This document shows, piece after piece, positions 9,908-22,500 of a stretch of 64,000 nucleotides of DNA (positions within the stretch are counted from its first letter, which is position 1; the number at the start of each line of letters is the position of its first letter). The position numbers and the translations under genes are program-made. This DNA comes from Chrysemys picta bellii (Eukaryota; Chordata; Testudines; Emydidae), in contig NC_088797.1 in the NCBI RefSeq assembly GCF_011386835.1, positions 37,385,583 to 37,449,582 on the forward strand. The letters are read 5' to 3'. The notes beneath the pieces were generated by a model, which did not search any database, was not told where the DNA came from, and saw only the letters and a list, made by a program, of their open reading frames with translations.

Positions 9908-12900
9908 GCGCCAGATGGAATCTGGCCTCTTCCCCCCCCACCTCAGCAGTCCAGAAAAAGTTATTTGTAGACATGTTCTGTGTCCTCTCCTGCCACACTC
10001 CCCTGTTGGCGACTAATGCAGTCACCGAGTCCAGGCTCGGATATTAGGGAACACTATTTCACTAGGAGGGTGGTGACTATACAGCTCTTCTTTAATTGTG
10101 AAGAACCTGCTTGGTGGAGTGTCTCTCATTTTGCAGGTACTTCAGTTGATAGCCACAGTACAATGGTTTTAAATGCCTGTACAAACATATTATATAGTGA
10201 TAGTGCTAGCATCAGTGATTCAGATACATTACTTCTACAGCATGTCACCAGGAGCAAAAATGGAAAAACTAGTTACTGCTCTTACCTTTCATACAGTTTA
10301 ATTTTGTAAGCTGATGGGTGTTTAATAGTAAATGTTAGAATTAGTGTATCATGTCATGCCCTCAGGGTAATAGTCATGGATTTTAGGTGCATAACTTTCC
10401 TACCATCTGTCATATCACTTTTTCTCCTTTATAATTATTATAAGGGAAGGAGAGGCTACTTAAGAAAAAAAAAAGAGAGTTTTATCTTTCTTCCTGAAAA
10501 GCAGTGCAATATGACATCAAGGTTGTGGGCCAGAGTGACCTTAAGGATGGTGTGATTATTGAGAGCTGTGAGGAAGGCAGGGCTGGAGCACATAAGCTAT
10601 TGTGATTCCATTTTCAAGTGGGGCTGCACATCCAGAAAAACATCAGACAGAGTTGCAGATATGGAACAAAATAAAGGTAGGATCGTTCCAAAGTGGAGAT
10701 GTATATTTTTGGTGTCATCAGCCCAGAGGTGAAATTGAGATTATATCAGTACTGTAGGAATTAATTTTCATCCACATTTTTTGTCCATTTATCTGGACTA
10801 CAGGGTTTACATTTTTTTTATTTTTTCATAAATACTCTACAATACTTCCCAGGTAAATAAAATCAGTTAGGATATTTTATGACTTATTAATCGCTTAACT
10901 GTTCAATGCTGCTTTGGTAACCTAATATTTTAAAGTCTTTAATCTACAAAACAAAACACAAGGATAGTTGAATAAAACTGGGCCATGTTAAAGTGAATCT
11001 TAAAAAGGAGAGAGAAATAGGTATAGCTCACCGCGGAAAAAAGAGTTAGAAAAAAGAAAATGTGATTAAGGATACTTGAAAAGACTATTTGAAATGTAAG
11101 GAAGGTAAAGAATATTTGAAATGTAAGGAAGGTTTGTTTGTACATGCATTTAGTATTCAGAGAGAATAAGTGCATTGGTTAAAGAACTTTTCTCTCTCAC
11201 ACACACACACACACCTGTGAGTACTGGTTTCTCTACTCAAGGAACACTTGTTTTATTCCTAACCAGATTCCAAATTTCTATTTTACTAATCTGTATGTTT
11301 CTTGCTGGTTCCTCCCTAGCATCTGAATGGGAAATAAACAAAGCAGAATTTAGCTTAGTGGGAGACATAGGAAAGGGAGAAATGCTGGGCCAGGATCTTC
11401 ATTGCCCTGCTCTTAATATAGCAATTTACACCATAACAAAGTGGATGTAACACACTACCGCATCAGCAGAGTAGTGTTTTATATCTACTTGGCACTTGTT
11501 TTGCCTTGTGTAAATGACTACACCTGTTGCAGGGCACCAGGCAGTCCAGCTGTATCTGCCATGTACTCCCTCACCTTCTACCGATCCTTCAGAAACTGCT
11601 GGTCAGAAAGGGCAGAGGATGATGATAGTTAGAGGAAATCTTAATAGAAAACAAAGTTCATACCGACCAATGTCAGCATTATCCTATAGTGATGGCCCCT
11701 TCTGCACAGTATTATCTACCAAAGTTCAGAGACTGCTAGTGATAGCTTGTACAGATATTGAGAAAGCAACTGTTTAACCCTTGTGACATGTATCTGGTGA
11801 GTGTGGTCAGGGGACAAGAAACTGAGCAAGTGAAAAACATCTCAGTGTAGGTCAAATCATGATTTTAAATTACAGGGGGGAAGCATTTACTTCTTTTTAC
11901 AAGGATTAATTAAAGTAGTATAAAAAAATTAAAATAGAAATTTTGTTCTTAAGTGTTGTCTCTCTCTTCAAACCTCCCACTGTGTGTTCTAAAATATGCC
12001 AGCATAAAACATTTTTCATTGGAATAATATGTGATATGTATGAATCACTTGCAACCATTACATAATTTGTTAACATTGGGGTCAGGTCCTACACCTATCC
12101 TCTCTGCCCCTTTCTTGCCCCCTAATAAAATGTTCTTTGGTCTCATCTTGTCTTATCAAAATTCATGGCAACCTTGCCCTGATAATAACTATTAAGCTGC
12201 TTCACTAATAGCAACATATCCTGTGTGAACTAAAAATGTAACAGTACTAGAAGCCCTGCTGTGTATGAACTGAAAAAGCATGATCACATACAATTATTAT
12301 AGTATAGACAAATATTGAAATGTTGCTGTTGAGAGGACTGGGAGAGGAGAAAAAGCCTGGATTGTGTTGATAGTGTATCAGAAAGTGATGATTACCAAGA
12401 ACCATAGGCGCAATAGATTGGATGGTGGGTGTACAGCTTGCTGTGCAGCATTGAAACATAGACTGCAGTCTGACAAAAGTACAAAAAAAAATGTCAATGA
12501 TTATATAACAAGCCATTCAAGGGAAAATTTCCTCTCATGGTGAGCTCCAGCGTGTGCTTTCCTGAACCATAGTGCAAGGTATGCACTAAGTATATTTGCT
12601 GCATTATATGCCCAGTAGTGCAATTATAGGATCAACAGTAAGGCTGTAATAGCCATGCTCAGAAGGATTTTTATTATTTGATTAGGGATATAACTCTCTT
12701 GTCTCAATGCATAAAGCTTAGGAAGAAAGTTTCTTAACTCACCACTATGTGCAATCACTCAGTACAGCCAGCTGCAAGTGTACAATATCAGCTTCCCCCT
12801 TAAAACTCATGAGAGGGGTTTGAAACAATAAGTTTTTTAACAATGCACGTGTTGAGGGTTTTTTTGTTTCACTCTTTTCAGGGTTTGTATTTTCCTGTGG

Positions 12901-12947
12901 ACAGTTTTTTCCTGGAGCGAGCAAGGCCAGGAACTTCCCCTTAAAAC
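9908..12947. other. Intergenic, AT-richer; CR1 scrap and short (CA)n only
   Basis: At about 10030-10075 the plus strand encodes GSDIREHYFTRRVV, matching the C-terminal CR1 reverse-transcriptase region (compare [17 protein letters not shown] in the CR1 at 62 kb). A short (CA)n lies at about 11199-11214. Nothing else was recognised. Confidence 0.5.
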
Positions 12948-12972
12948 GGGGGGGGGGGGGGGGGGGGGGGGG
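12948..12972. repeat. Poly-G run
   Basis: An uninterrupted run of 25 G on the plus strand lies just upstream of the ACAD9 CpG-rich promoter. It is G-quadruplex-capable, and its length is prone to assembly error. Confidence 0.9.
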
Positions 12973-13019
12973 AAAGGGGCTGAGATTCCCAAGACTTCAG
13001 GAACTGGGGGGTTTAAGGA

Positions 13020-13393
13020 ACAGCCGCCAGACAGGCGCTAGCAGGTTGCCTACGCGCCCCTCACAAGCCTGTCCCCCGCTAGCTCCCGCCCTGGGGCGCG
13101 TGTGAACGCGGACGGCCCATGCTCTGGACTGACGGTCAGAACCGCAGGCCAGTGTCCTGTGGGGGGCGTGGCCTGAATGGTGTAACTGACCGCGCAGAGG
13201 GATTGGCGTGTGAGGGGCGGGGCTCATGGAGCTCGCCTCAGGCTCATCTGCGGGAGTAGGGGGTTGAGAGGGATTTGTGTCACGTGACCCACCAGATGCG
13301 TCATCAGCGCGCGCCCCTGACGGCTTTCCGAGGGGGAGGGTGGAGCCGTGCAGCTTTCTGGCACTGCTCAGTGGCACAGTGACCCGGTCGGAC
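13020..13393 (+). promoter_or_regulatory. ACAD9: ACAD9 CpG-rich promoter and 5' UTR
   Basis: There is an abrupt rise in CpG density relative to the flanks, with no TATA box. Visible candidate sites are an inverted CCAAT (ATTGG near 13202), an Sp1-type GGGGCGGGGC near 13215, the palindrome GTCACGTGAC at 13279-13288 and an ATF/CRE-like TGCGTCATC near 13296. The transcription start is not determinable from sequence alone. The frame upstream of the chosen ATG is open but contains no earlier in-frame ATG. Confidence 0.75.
13279..13288. promoter_or_regulatory. CLEAR/E-box palindrome GTCACGTGAC
   Basis: An exact match to the palindromic CLEAR consensus GTCACGTGAC, which contains the CACGTG E-box bound by TFEB/TFE3/MITF and USF factors. 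It sits 106 bp upstream of the ATG. Binding is inferred and not shown. Confidence 0.6.
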
Positions 13394-13519
13394 ATGAGCG
13401 GCCTCAGCCTTCTGTTGCGGGCGGCGCGCGCCGCGTTCCCCGCCGGGGCCAGGCAGCTACGTACGGGCGGTCTCCGCAGTGCCTATGCCAAGGAGCTTTT
13501 CCTGGGGAAGCTGGAGAAG
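13394..13519 (+). CDS. ACAD9: ACAD9 exon 1 (coding part)
   Basis: The 42 codons hold the mitochondrial targeting peptide, with many Arg and no acidic residue until [13 protein letters not shown]. The donor AAG|GTGAGG is at 13520. The ATG context GGACATGAGC is moderate (A at -3). Confidence 0.93.
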
Positions 13520-16500
13520 GTGAGGCCGAGCGAGACGAGGCCGGACTCCCAACACCCTCCGCAACTGTGCTGGTCCCTGGGCTCTCCCCTCGCTGGGGCT
13601 CCCCCCCGCCACTGTCTGCGCCCGGCCCCTGGGGTCTCCTCTCCCCTTGCTGGGGCTCCCCCCCCGCCACTGTCTGCGCCCGGCCCCTGGGGTCTCCTCT
13701 CCCCTCGCTGGGGCTCCCTCCCCCCCCGCCACTGTCTGCGCCTGGCCCCTGGGGTCTCTTCTCCCCTCCCCTTGCTGGGGCTCCCCCCCGTCACTGTCTG
13801 CGCCTGGCCCCTGGGGTCTCTCCTCCCCTCGCTGGGGCTCCCCCCTGCCACTGTCTGCGACCGGTCCCTGGGCTCTCCCCTCACTGGGGCTCCCCCCCTG
13901 CCACTGTCTGCGCTTGGCCCCTGGGGTCTCTTCTCCCATCCCCTCGCTGGGGCTCCCTCCCCCCCGTCACTGTCTGTGCCTGGCCCCTGGGGTCTCTCCT
14001 CCCCTCGCTGGGGCTCCCCCCTGCCACTGTCTGCGACCGGTCCCTGGGATCTCCCCTCACTGGGGCTGCCCCCCTGCCACTGTCTGCGCTTGGCCCCTGG
14101 GGTCTCTTCTCCCATCCCCTCGCTGGGGCTCCCCCCTGCCACTGTCTGCGACCGGTCCCTGGGCTCTCCCCTCGCTGGGGCTCCCCCCCTGCCACTGTCT
14201 GCGCTTGGCCCCTGGGGTCTCTTCTCCCATCCCCTCGCTGGGGCTCCCCCCTGCCACTGTCTGCGACCGGTCCCTGGGGTCTCCCCTCCCCTCGCTGGGG
14301 CTCCCCCCTGCCACTGTCTGTGCCCGGCCTCTGGGGTCTCTCCTCCCCTCGCTGGGGCTCTCAGCCAGCCCCCCCCCCTTGGGCCACGGTCTGCGCCCGG
14401 CCCCTGGGGGTCTCTACTCCTTCCAGGTTGTCCCAACTCTGGTCCCTCGTCTCCCTTCGGGGGCCCCTGGGGGCCCCTTGCAGCCCCTCCCTTTCTCCTG
14501 CATGGAATGGAGCCATTTCATTCCATGCTGACTATGTGCAGATAAGGTTTTACAGCCTGGCTCTTATTTGTGCAGGGACAGCTCAGGAGTCAAATTCTTA
14601 CATGAGTGACTTGTGTAAATGGGACCACCTATTCACTGTCTGTACCCCTAACGTAGGCCAGTTGCTGGACCCAGATTCTAGTGTAAGAGGACCCCCCTTC
14701 TCCCACCAGAACGTGTTGCACCATGTGAAACACAGCTAGGCTCGCTGTACACTAACTTTTTTTTCCCTGAAAGTCTTCCTTTGATGCTAGCAACAATAGG
14801 AATGCTATTAGAGACAGCTTGCAAGCTTTTTAACATCATGTTGAGTAACTCCATGGTGGTAAAAATGCATGCTACTTACCGTTGGGTTTAAGCTGATAAC
14901 ACCAGGTGCTGATAATGGGTAAAACACTTGCTAATGTAGATTTACTGTGTGGAGTCTTACTGGAGTCATTTGGTATTCAAATTGGAGTATCAGGAGATAG
15001 GTTTCAGATTATGGGGTCCGAGGAACACCTAGGAAGATCTGCTAGGAAAGTGGATATGGCCTGAATGGTGTATGAGGGAGAGGAGACAGTTTATCTTGTG
15101 CTCAGACATTTAGGACAGCAGCTGCTAGATAGAATTTAGGTGTGTTAGTTTTAAGTGATTTGCTAATCATCTCCCTGCTTGGTTACTATAACCTCTTCTT
15201 CTTCAGCCTCACTGACATGCACATTGCTCCTCTTAAGGTGTCCAAGGTGTAGTTGCCAAGACTATCTTTTAGCCAGTTAATCTGATCATATCTTCCCCTC
15301 ATTGAATCCCTACACTAGTCCTCAGACACACCAGTTTGTTCAGCCTCCATTCATAGTCTTTCACAATTTCATCCTGATTTTCATCTGTTACCTGGTCTGC
15401 TATTGTCCACTCTCCACCACAAGTGATACTGCATCCATAATTTCCTCCTATTTGTGCCTCTGTGCAATTTACTGTGGTTTCCCCTTCTATGTGGAACACT
15501 CTCCCCATTCTAGCTTGCCAACCTTTCTTCATTGAAGTCTGCCTTAACAAACCACTTCTGCAATGAGTCTTCTAAGGAGTGAGTTTATAACTAAAGAGGA
15601 AAAAAGCAAAGTTGCCTCCTCTTGCCAATGTATTCCATGTGCTGTGGATCTGTCATCTTGGTTGTAATGTTTTGGGGTTTAGGAGTCTATATTCTTTTGT
15701 GTACTCTGCAGTGCCAGGCATATTCTGGGTGCTTAACAAATAATAGAGCCAATATTTGTATACAAGTGGAAATCATTCTAAAAGTTACATTTCTTTACTT
15801 TTGAAGTTACACTTTATTCTACGGAGATTGCGTAAGGGCCAAAATTCTGGATTCTGTACTACTGGGGTATCTGGTTTGGCAGTAAACACATGCTTAGCAC
15901 TTCACTTTTTGTTAGTTTAAATTGATAGGAAACAGAACTTGTATAAAGGTGGGTTCTTTATAGTCTGTCTAAAGGAAGATTTAATTGTGTGGTCAGTTTC
16001 ACTTCCACATTTCAATGAACTGTTGGAAAGGCACATACTCAAGTTTCCATTGCTTGTTGATAGTTGGCTTTCATCCCCAAGGGCACACCTATGTTACACA
16101 ATATACGTGGTCTATATTTTCTCTTTGCCCTTCTTCCTTTGAACCCTGCCCCTGCTGATGTTGACTTCTGAGCAACAGTGTCACTTCTGCCCAGTTTTTT
16201 TTTTTTCTTTGAAGAAAGGGGAGAAAATAATTTAAGGACATACTAAGCAACCAAGTTAATTGCTTAACATTGTAAAGTATAGTAAATTTCCCTTAAAAAA
16301 GAAATAGGTAGCTAAATCATATGCTAGCTATCAGACAATTAAATGTCATCAAACTTCTGAAGTAATGCTCAACTTCAGACCCAATCCTGCACTCACCGAC
16401 AGTAATGGGATTTTTGCCATTGACTACACTGGTAACAAGACTGTATAGTGTTCAAAGAGCATTAGTCTTCCTTCTGTGCCATTAAACAAGCCATTCAATC

Positions 16501-19500
16501 GGATTATCAGAATAGATAAACTCCAAATTAAACCTCTGATTATTAATAAAAAGAAGGATTCTTGAATTAAATTTAAATTGAGCAAAAAATCCATAACAGG
16601 CATTAACCAAATTCAGTAATGTGAGTTTAGCAGTACTTTGATCTTCCAGAACAAACCATGTCGTGTCAAGGAAAGGATCATGGAAATCAAGCAAACAAAT
16701 TTAGTCCCATATAGCCTGACCCTTGCTTATTTCAAACTCAGCTCCTCCTGACATGTAGCAAATTTTCTATACATCAGTCCTTTTCTGAAAATTTTAGAAT
16801 TTACCAAATCCCAAGTGTTGTCTCCATACTCCTGTACAGTGATTCTCAAACTTTTGTACTGGTGACCCCTTTCACATAGCAAGTCTGAGTGCAACCCCCG
16901 TTTCCCCTTATAAATAAACACTTTTTAATATAAATAATGTTTGCCTCCAGCATTTATAATGGTGGTAAAGTGGGGTTTGGGGTGGAGGCTGACAGCTCAT
17001 GATCCCCTGAGGGGTCCTGACCCCCAGTTTGAGAACCCCTGCTCCTACAGGAGTATTTGAATGAAGGGAGAATGACGTGGCCTTGCAAAGGAGGTTTCGT
17101 TTGGAGAAGGCAGGGTAAGGGAGTAGGAAAGGGGCATGCAAACTTCGGCCTGAGAGCCGCATCAGGTTCCTGAAATTGTCTGGAGGGCGGGTTAGGGAAA
17201 GCTGTGCCTCCCCAAACAGCCAGGCATGGCCCAGCCCTCCGACACCCCCCCCTCCCCCGCGCGTCTCGCCTCCTGACGGCCCCCGGGACTCCTGACCCAT
17301 CCAATCCCCCTGTTCCCTGATGGCCCCCTGGGGACACGTGCCCCATCCACCCCCCCCCCCCCCGCTCTCTGTCCTCTGAGCGCCCCCAGACTCCCTGCCG
17401 CATCCAACACCCCTCTCTCCTTTCTACCTGCCCCCTCCGGGACCCCTGCCCCATCCAATCACCCCTTCTCCCTGACCACCCCTGGACACCGCTTCCCCAT
17501 CCAACCCCTTCTCTCCTTCCTGACTGCCCACCTGGAACCCCTGCTCCTATTCAACCCCCCCAGTTCCCTGACCCTATCCATCCCCCTGGCCCCTGACCAC
17601 CCCCCAAACTTCCCTGCCCCCTTACCAGGCTGCCTGGAGCACCGCTGACTAGCGATGCGGCTGCACCAGGACAGGCAGCCACGCCGCGCAGCACAAAGCA
17701 CTGGGTCAGGCCGGGCTTTGCAGCTGCACTGCCCCAGGAGCTTGCTGCTTCACTGCCCAGAGCATTGCACCTGCAACGCAGTGAGCTGAGGCTGCTGAGG
17801 GAGGGGGAACAGCAGGGGAGGGGACGGGGCCTAGTCTCCCGGGACGGGGCCTAGTCTCCCGGGCCAGGAGTTCAGGGGCCGGACAGGACGGTCCAACAGG
17901 CTGAATGTGACCCGTGGACTGTAGTTTGCCCACCTCTGGAGTAGGAACACTGTCACTTTAGCAGTATTTCACATCTCTCATTAGCTGCTCATGATTTTCT
18001 CTTTATTCAAGTCTAATAAATGGTAGTGCCTCCAACTTGCAATTAAAACCCCTTGTGTGAAGGAGAGAATGGAGCACAGCAGAACTGCATTATGCTAGTC
18101 CATGCATTCTATCATTGGGCACCCAATGATGTGCTAAGAGCTTCGCAAAACTAGTATATATCATCCCTGCCCCAAGGAGCTTACAGTCTAAAATTGGCCC
18201 ACGTGAGGGCCAAAAAAGTGTACTAATTGGTAAGATTCTGGTAACAAGGTCATGTGGTTACTCAAGTATGTACTTGTTGATAGCTAATTTCACCTGTTAG
18301 CACACTTTCTTTTATATGAACATTTTTCCTTCACCCCATTTTTTCATTTTCAGATGCTATTCCTGGTTTGTTTCAACATGCCGTACAATTGAAAAATGTA
18401 CTTTTGAGTACAGAAAAAGTATATTTAATTTACTTAAGTTTGGTCATTTGAGACTACCTGAATTCCTGTAAACATTTTCCACAATTTTTGTTTTTAGAGG
18501 TTAACATCTAAAAATCACATGTTCTTCTTGAACCTGCTTTTTATTTTAAATTACCTTAATCATATTATACTCTGACATTTTAGGAGGAAGTTTTCCCTTA
18601 TCCAGAGGTTTCTAATGAAGAATTAGAAGAAATCAACCAGTTTGTAGGACCAGTAGAAAAATTCTTCAGTGAAGAAGGTATGGTTACTCATCCTTTTTCC
18701 ATACAAATGGTTTCTAATTAGTGATATTACTATAATTGAAATACACCTCTACCCCGATATAACGCGACCCGATATAACACGAATTTGGATAGAACTCGGT
18801 AAAGCAATGCTCCGGGGGGGCAAGGCTGTGCACTCCTATGGATCAAAGCAAGTTCGATATAACGCGTTTCACCTATAATGCAGTAAGATTTTTTTGGCTC
18901 CTGAGGACAGTTATATTGGGGTAGAGGTGTACTAAAAAGGAAACACTGTAACACTTTTTGTGCATTTATCATGACTTGTATAGTGTCACTGTTTTCCCTT
19001 GCATAGTCAATTTTCTCTTTTTGTGTGGTTCACTCATGCATCAAAGAGAAGAGAGAAATAAGAATTATTGTAAAACCACAAAAATTGAAAGGTCTCTGGG
19101 GCAGATGTAGGAATTGAAACTGCTTTTAACTTAGATTGTCCTTTAAAAGTGTGTTCCTTTCACTGTCTGTAATTTATAAGCATCTGACTTTGGTCATTTT
19201 TCCAACCAAATTCAGCAGAGGCAAACCCAAAGAGTGACTATTTCAGAAGTTATGAGCATATAAAAACAAACTAATAGATGTTCTGCAATCTTAACTAGAG
19301 CAGTGGATCAAGAGAACTTTTTGCTTAGCAAAGGCACAGTGTGATTAAATGTTTAATTGTTTCTCTGAGAGAATAGAGAAACAATTGTTGAATAACTCCT
19401 AGTTTCTTTACAAGCACTAATTGTCACTTCTGACATAGTTAAGCAGTATCATCCCCAATTTCTAGATGGCAAGTGTAGGGCAAAGTCCCAGGAGGAAGTC

Positions 19501-22500
19501 CAGGGTCATGATGTGGATTAAAACTCCTGAGATCCTGACTGCTATTGGCCCAATAGCCTATGTCCCTGTTCAAAGGAATAAGTCAGCAATTTAAGCTATG
19601 AAACTAAAAAAAATATTGTTAAGAGTGAATGAGAAGACAATGCATATTTAAAGGGCTATGAAATCATAAAACAAATACTCTTTAGTCAGTTTTAGAGATG
19701 GTATTTGATGGAGAAATGAAAAACATCAGATTACATGGTCTAGTTGATGATAATTATTCAATTTTGTTTGGGTTCTCTGCCATTTCTAGTTAGATATTCA
19801 GGGATCATTCTGAGCAGCAAAAATGAAACTGGAGAGCTGCCTAAATGCTTGTAAACTTGATACAGTTGGCACTGAGCAAAGAAATTCAACTGAGTAGATC
19901 TCTCTGAAGCTTGGCAGTTCTCATGCACCATGCTGATGTCTCTGTCACTCTGGTGAATGAACAAGTAAACTACAAACACTTTTCTCTCCCAACTTAGTTA
20001 ATTATACCCCAAGTATATTCTTGATATTGTGTGCTTTGTAGTCTAAACCATTAAAAAAATCAATTACTTTGTTAAAATGTTGTTTTTTTCTGACTGAATT
20101 TCATCCCTCAACCAAGCATTGTGGTTGACCCCTTCTACACTTTTGGGGGGAGGGATAGCTCAGTGGTTTGAGTATTGGCCTGCTAAACCCAGGGTTGTGA
20201 ACTCAATCCTTGAGGGGGGGCCATTTAGGGATCTGGGGCAAAAATCAGTACTTGGTCCTGCTAGTGAAGGCAGGGGACTAGACTCGATGACTTTCAAGGT
20301 CCCTTCCAGTTCTATAATTTATTTATTTTAACCTCATGCAGTATTTGTCAAGTCACCTGCCTGTGATGAATAGGAGTCTTTCTCAGGGAAGTGCCACTGG
20401 AATCTGCAGAATTTTTGCTTTTTTTCCTCAAGAATTTTTTTTGGCAAGGTAGCTTCAGCCTCTGTTGCTGAATAGCAACATAATGAAAACTAATGCAAGG
20501 GTGTAAACTGACAAGAATTGTTATTGTTCAGGACCTAATGGCAGCTGTGCAACTGGCAAGAACTAGATCTGTTCTTTCTTTAAAAACTACCATGTCTATT
20601 AAAATTTATTGGGATAAATGTTCTTGAGGCTTTTCTGGGACAAATTCCTTGTTTTTTTGTTTATCCCAAAATTTTGGTACTGTGAGAATTTCTTATACAG
20701 TGCTAATGCTTCATACTAGTGTACACCTGAATGACCAGTATGCATAGAAATGTTCGAGATGGTTGAAAAAGCTATAGATTCTCCCCATTTCCAAGGCCCT
20801 AGTATTCATGCGTCATCACTTGGAGCTATAACTTCTGCCATTGGAACCTTCCAATCAGTTCCTTCTTGAATGCAGTCAGGGAAGGAGCACCGTGAGGAGC
20901 TGTGCCTCTTCAGCTGGAGTATTATTTCAAGTTCTTCCCAGAAGCTGTTCTTGTAGAAATCTCTTCAGTTTTATTTTCTTTGGGGATCATTCACTTCTTG
21001 CCATGTAAGAAACGACTGGAAGATTCCAAGGGCTGTTGTCATATGCTATCTAGGAGCCACCATGGAGAGAGGAGTTGGCTCAATTTCTCTCCCACTATTG
21101 CTGCCTTAGGGACTAAACCAGTAGAAGCAGAATTGCAAGGTCAAGTAACCTCTTCTTAGAGGAACATACCTGAGGGGTTTTATTTCCCTGCAGTGTGTAG
21201 TGGTAACCTTCATATGCAGTGGGTCACAGTATTCCACCTTACATCTACTTCAAAACTATGGTAGTGAGCTGTAATAGTTCAGTAGCTGATGATTGCTGGG
21301 GGCTGTTTAATGCTTTTCCAGATGCAGGGGAGTGAGGGGTTGGGGCGTGTTAGGCATTGTTGTTAAAGGCAGTCTGAAGCTAATAGGAGCAGTTTCTGTA
21401 AAGTTAAATGGGTGAAGCATTTCTGCACCTGCTGGAGCATGAGTCGAAAGCTAGGGTGCTGGAACATAGTCTGCTTTGCTGCTGAGTATGCTTTGAGATG
21501 CTAGAGGAGAATACTTCTTGTTGAGGGGGTGGGGGAAGATGAGACACTCAGATTGCTCCTCTTTCCATTAGCCATATCCTGTTTTGCAGGTCTGTGCTCT
21601 CATGTTGATTGAGAATAGAGGTTCTGCTGCTATTAACTTGCATTAGCATGCCATGGTATTGAGAATGCTGCTGCAGCTTGCCTGCTTTGCACTGATTCAA
21701 ATACTCTTGCGGAGAGGCACGCTTGCTGTAACCTGTCATACTTCTACTTTCAGTGGACTCTAAAAAGATTGACCAAGATGCTAAAATCCCACCAGAAACT
21801 CTAAAGGGATTGAAGAACCTTGGACTCTTTGGCATGCAGATTCCAGAGGAATATGGTGAGTGAAAAAAGATACTGAAAGTAGAACCAAACAATTTCTTCA
21901 TCTTCCTTTCAGTACAGAATGCACCATAAGGCATCACATGCCACTTCCCCCTGTTTTCAAGTCCTTGGCTGAAATGGAGAGGGCTTGGTGTTGCATGGGC
22001 ATCTGTCTCTCAGCACTTGCTCAAGATGCATAAAATTCTACTTGATTAAAAGAACTGGTTTACGAGACAAACTGTGGTGTCTGATGGAACTGTCCATATT
22101 GAAGCCACTACCTTAGACTCACTCAAGTAAGCAGTGAACCCATTTGTCCACTTTAAAAGCTTAATAGCTGTTTTGAGACATAGTTGTATTTTCTCTATAA
22201 CCATCATGGAAAAATGGGTCTTAAAGGGGGATTTGAAGGAGGACTGGATAGTGGCTTTAAAAACTAGTTTGGCCTAGGTATGTGGTGTATAAAGAGCAAC
22301 CTGAACTACAATGCATTTGCTGCAGTGACTATAATAGTGCTGAATAAAGCTGGGAAGCAGACATAACTCAGTTCTTGTGCTTTAGTTAGTTTAGATCTTC
22401 TTTTAACCATACTCTTGTGTGTTGATGCATGCAAGTTGACCCGTTACTTATTTTTGTTTAATTTCTCATGAGTGCCACAGAGATGCAAATCGTATTTCTG

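Noticed and set aside
13277..13393. N-terminal extension of ACAD9 upstream of the ATG
   Set aside because: The frame is open but has no ATG; the first in-frame ATG is at 13394 and gives a normal-length targeting peptide.
13483..14739. Open frames of 300-460 codons on both strands across ACAD9 intron 1
   Set aside because: They are the minisatellite read through. Only codons from the ATG at 13394 to 13519 match ACAD9; the rest is periodic Pro/Gly/Ser-rich sequence with no domain.
20145..20230. Possible tRNA gene
   Set aside because: A/B-box-like order is present, but a cloverleaf acceptor stem is not, and a SINE body follows; the same sequence recurs at 52110-52280.
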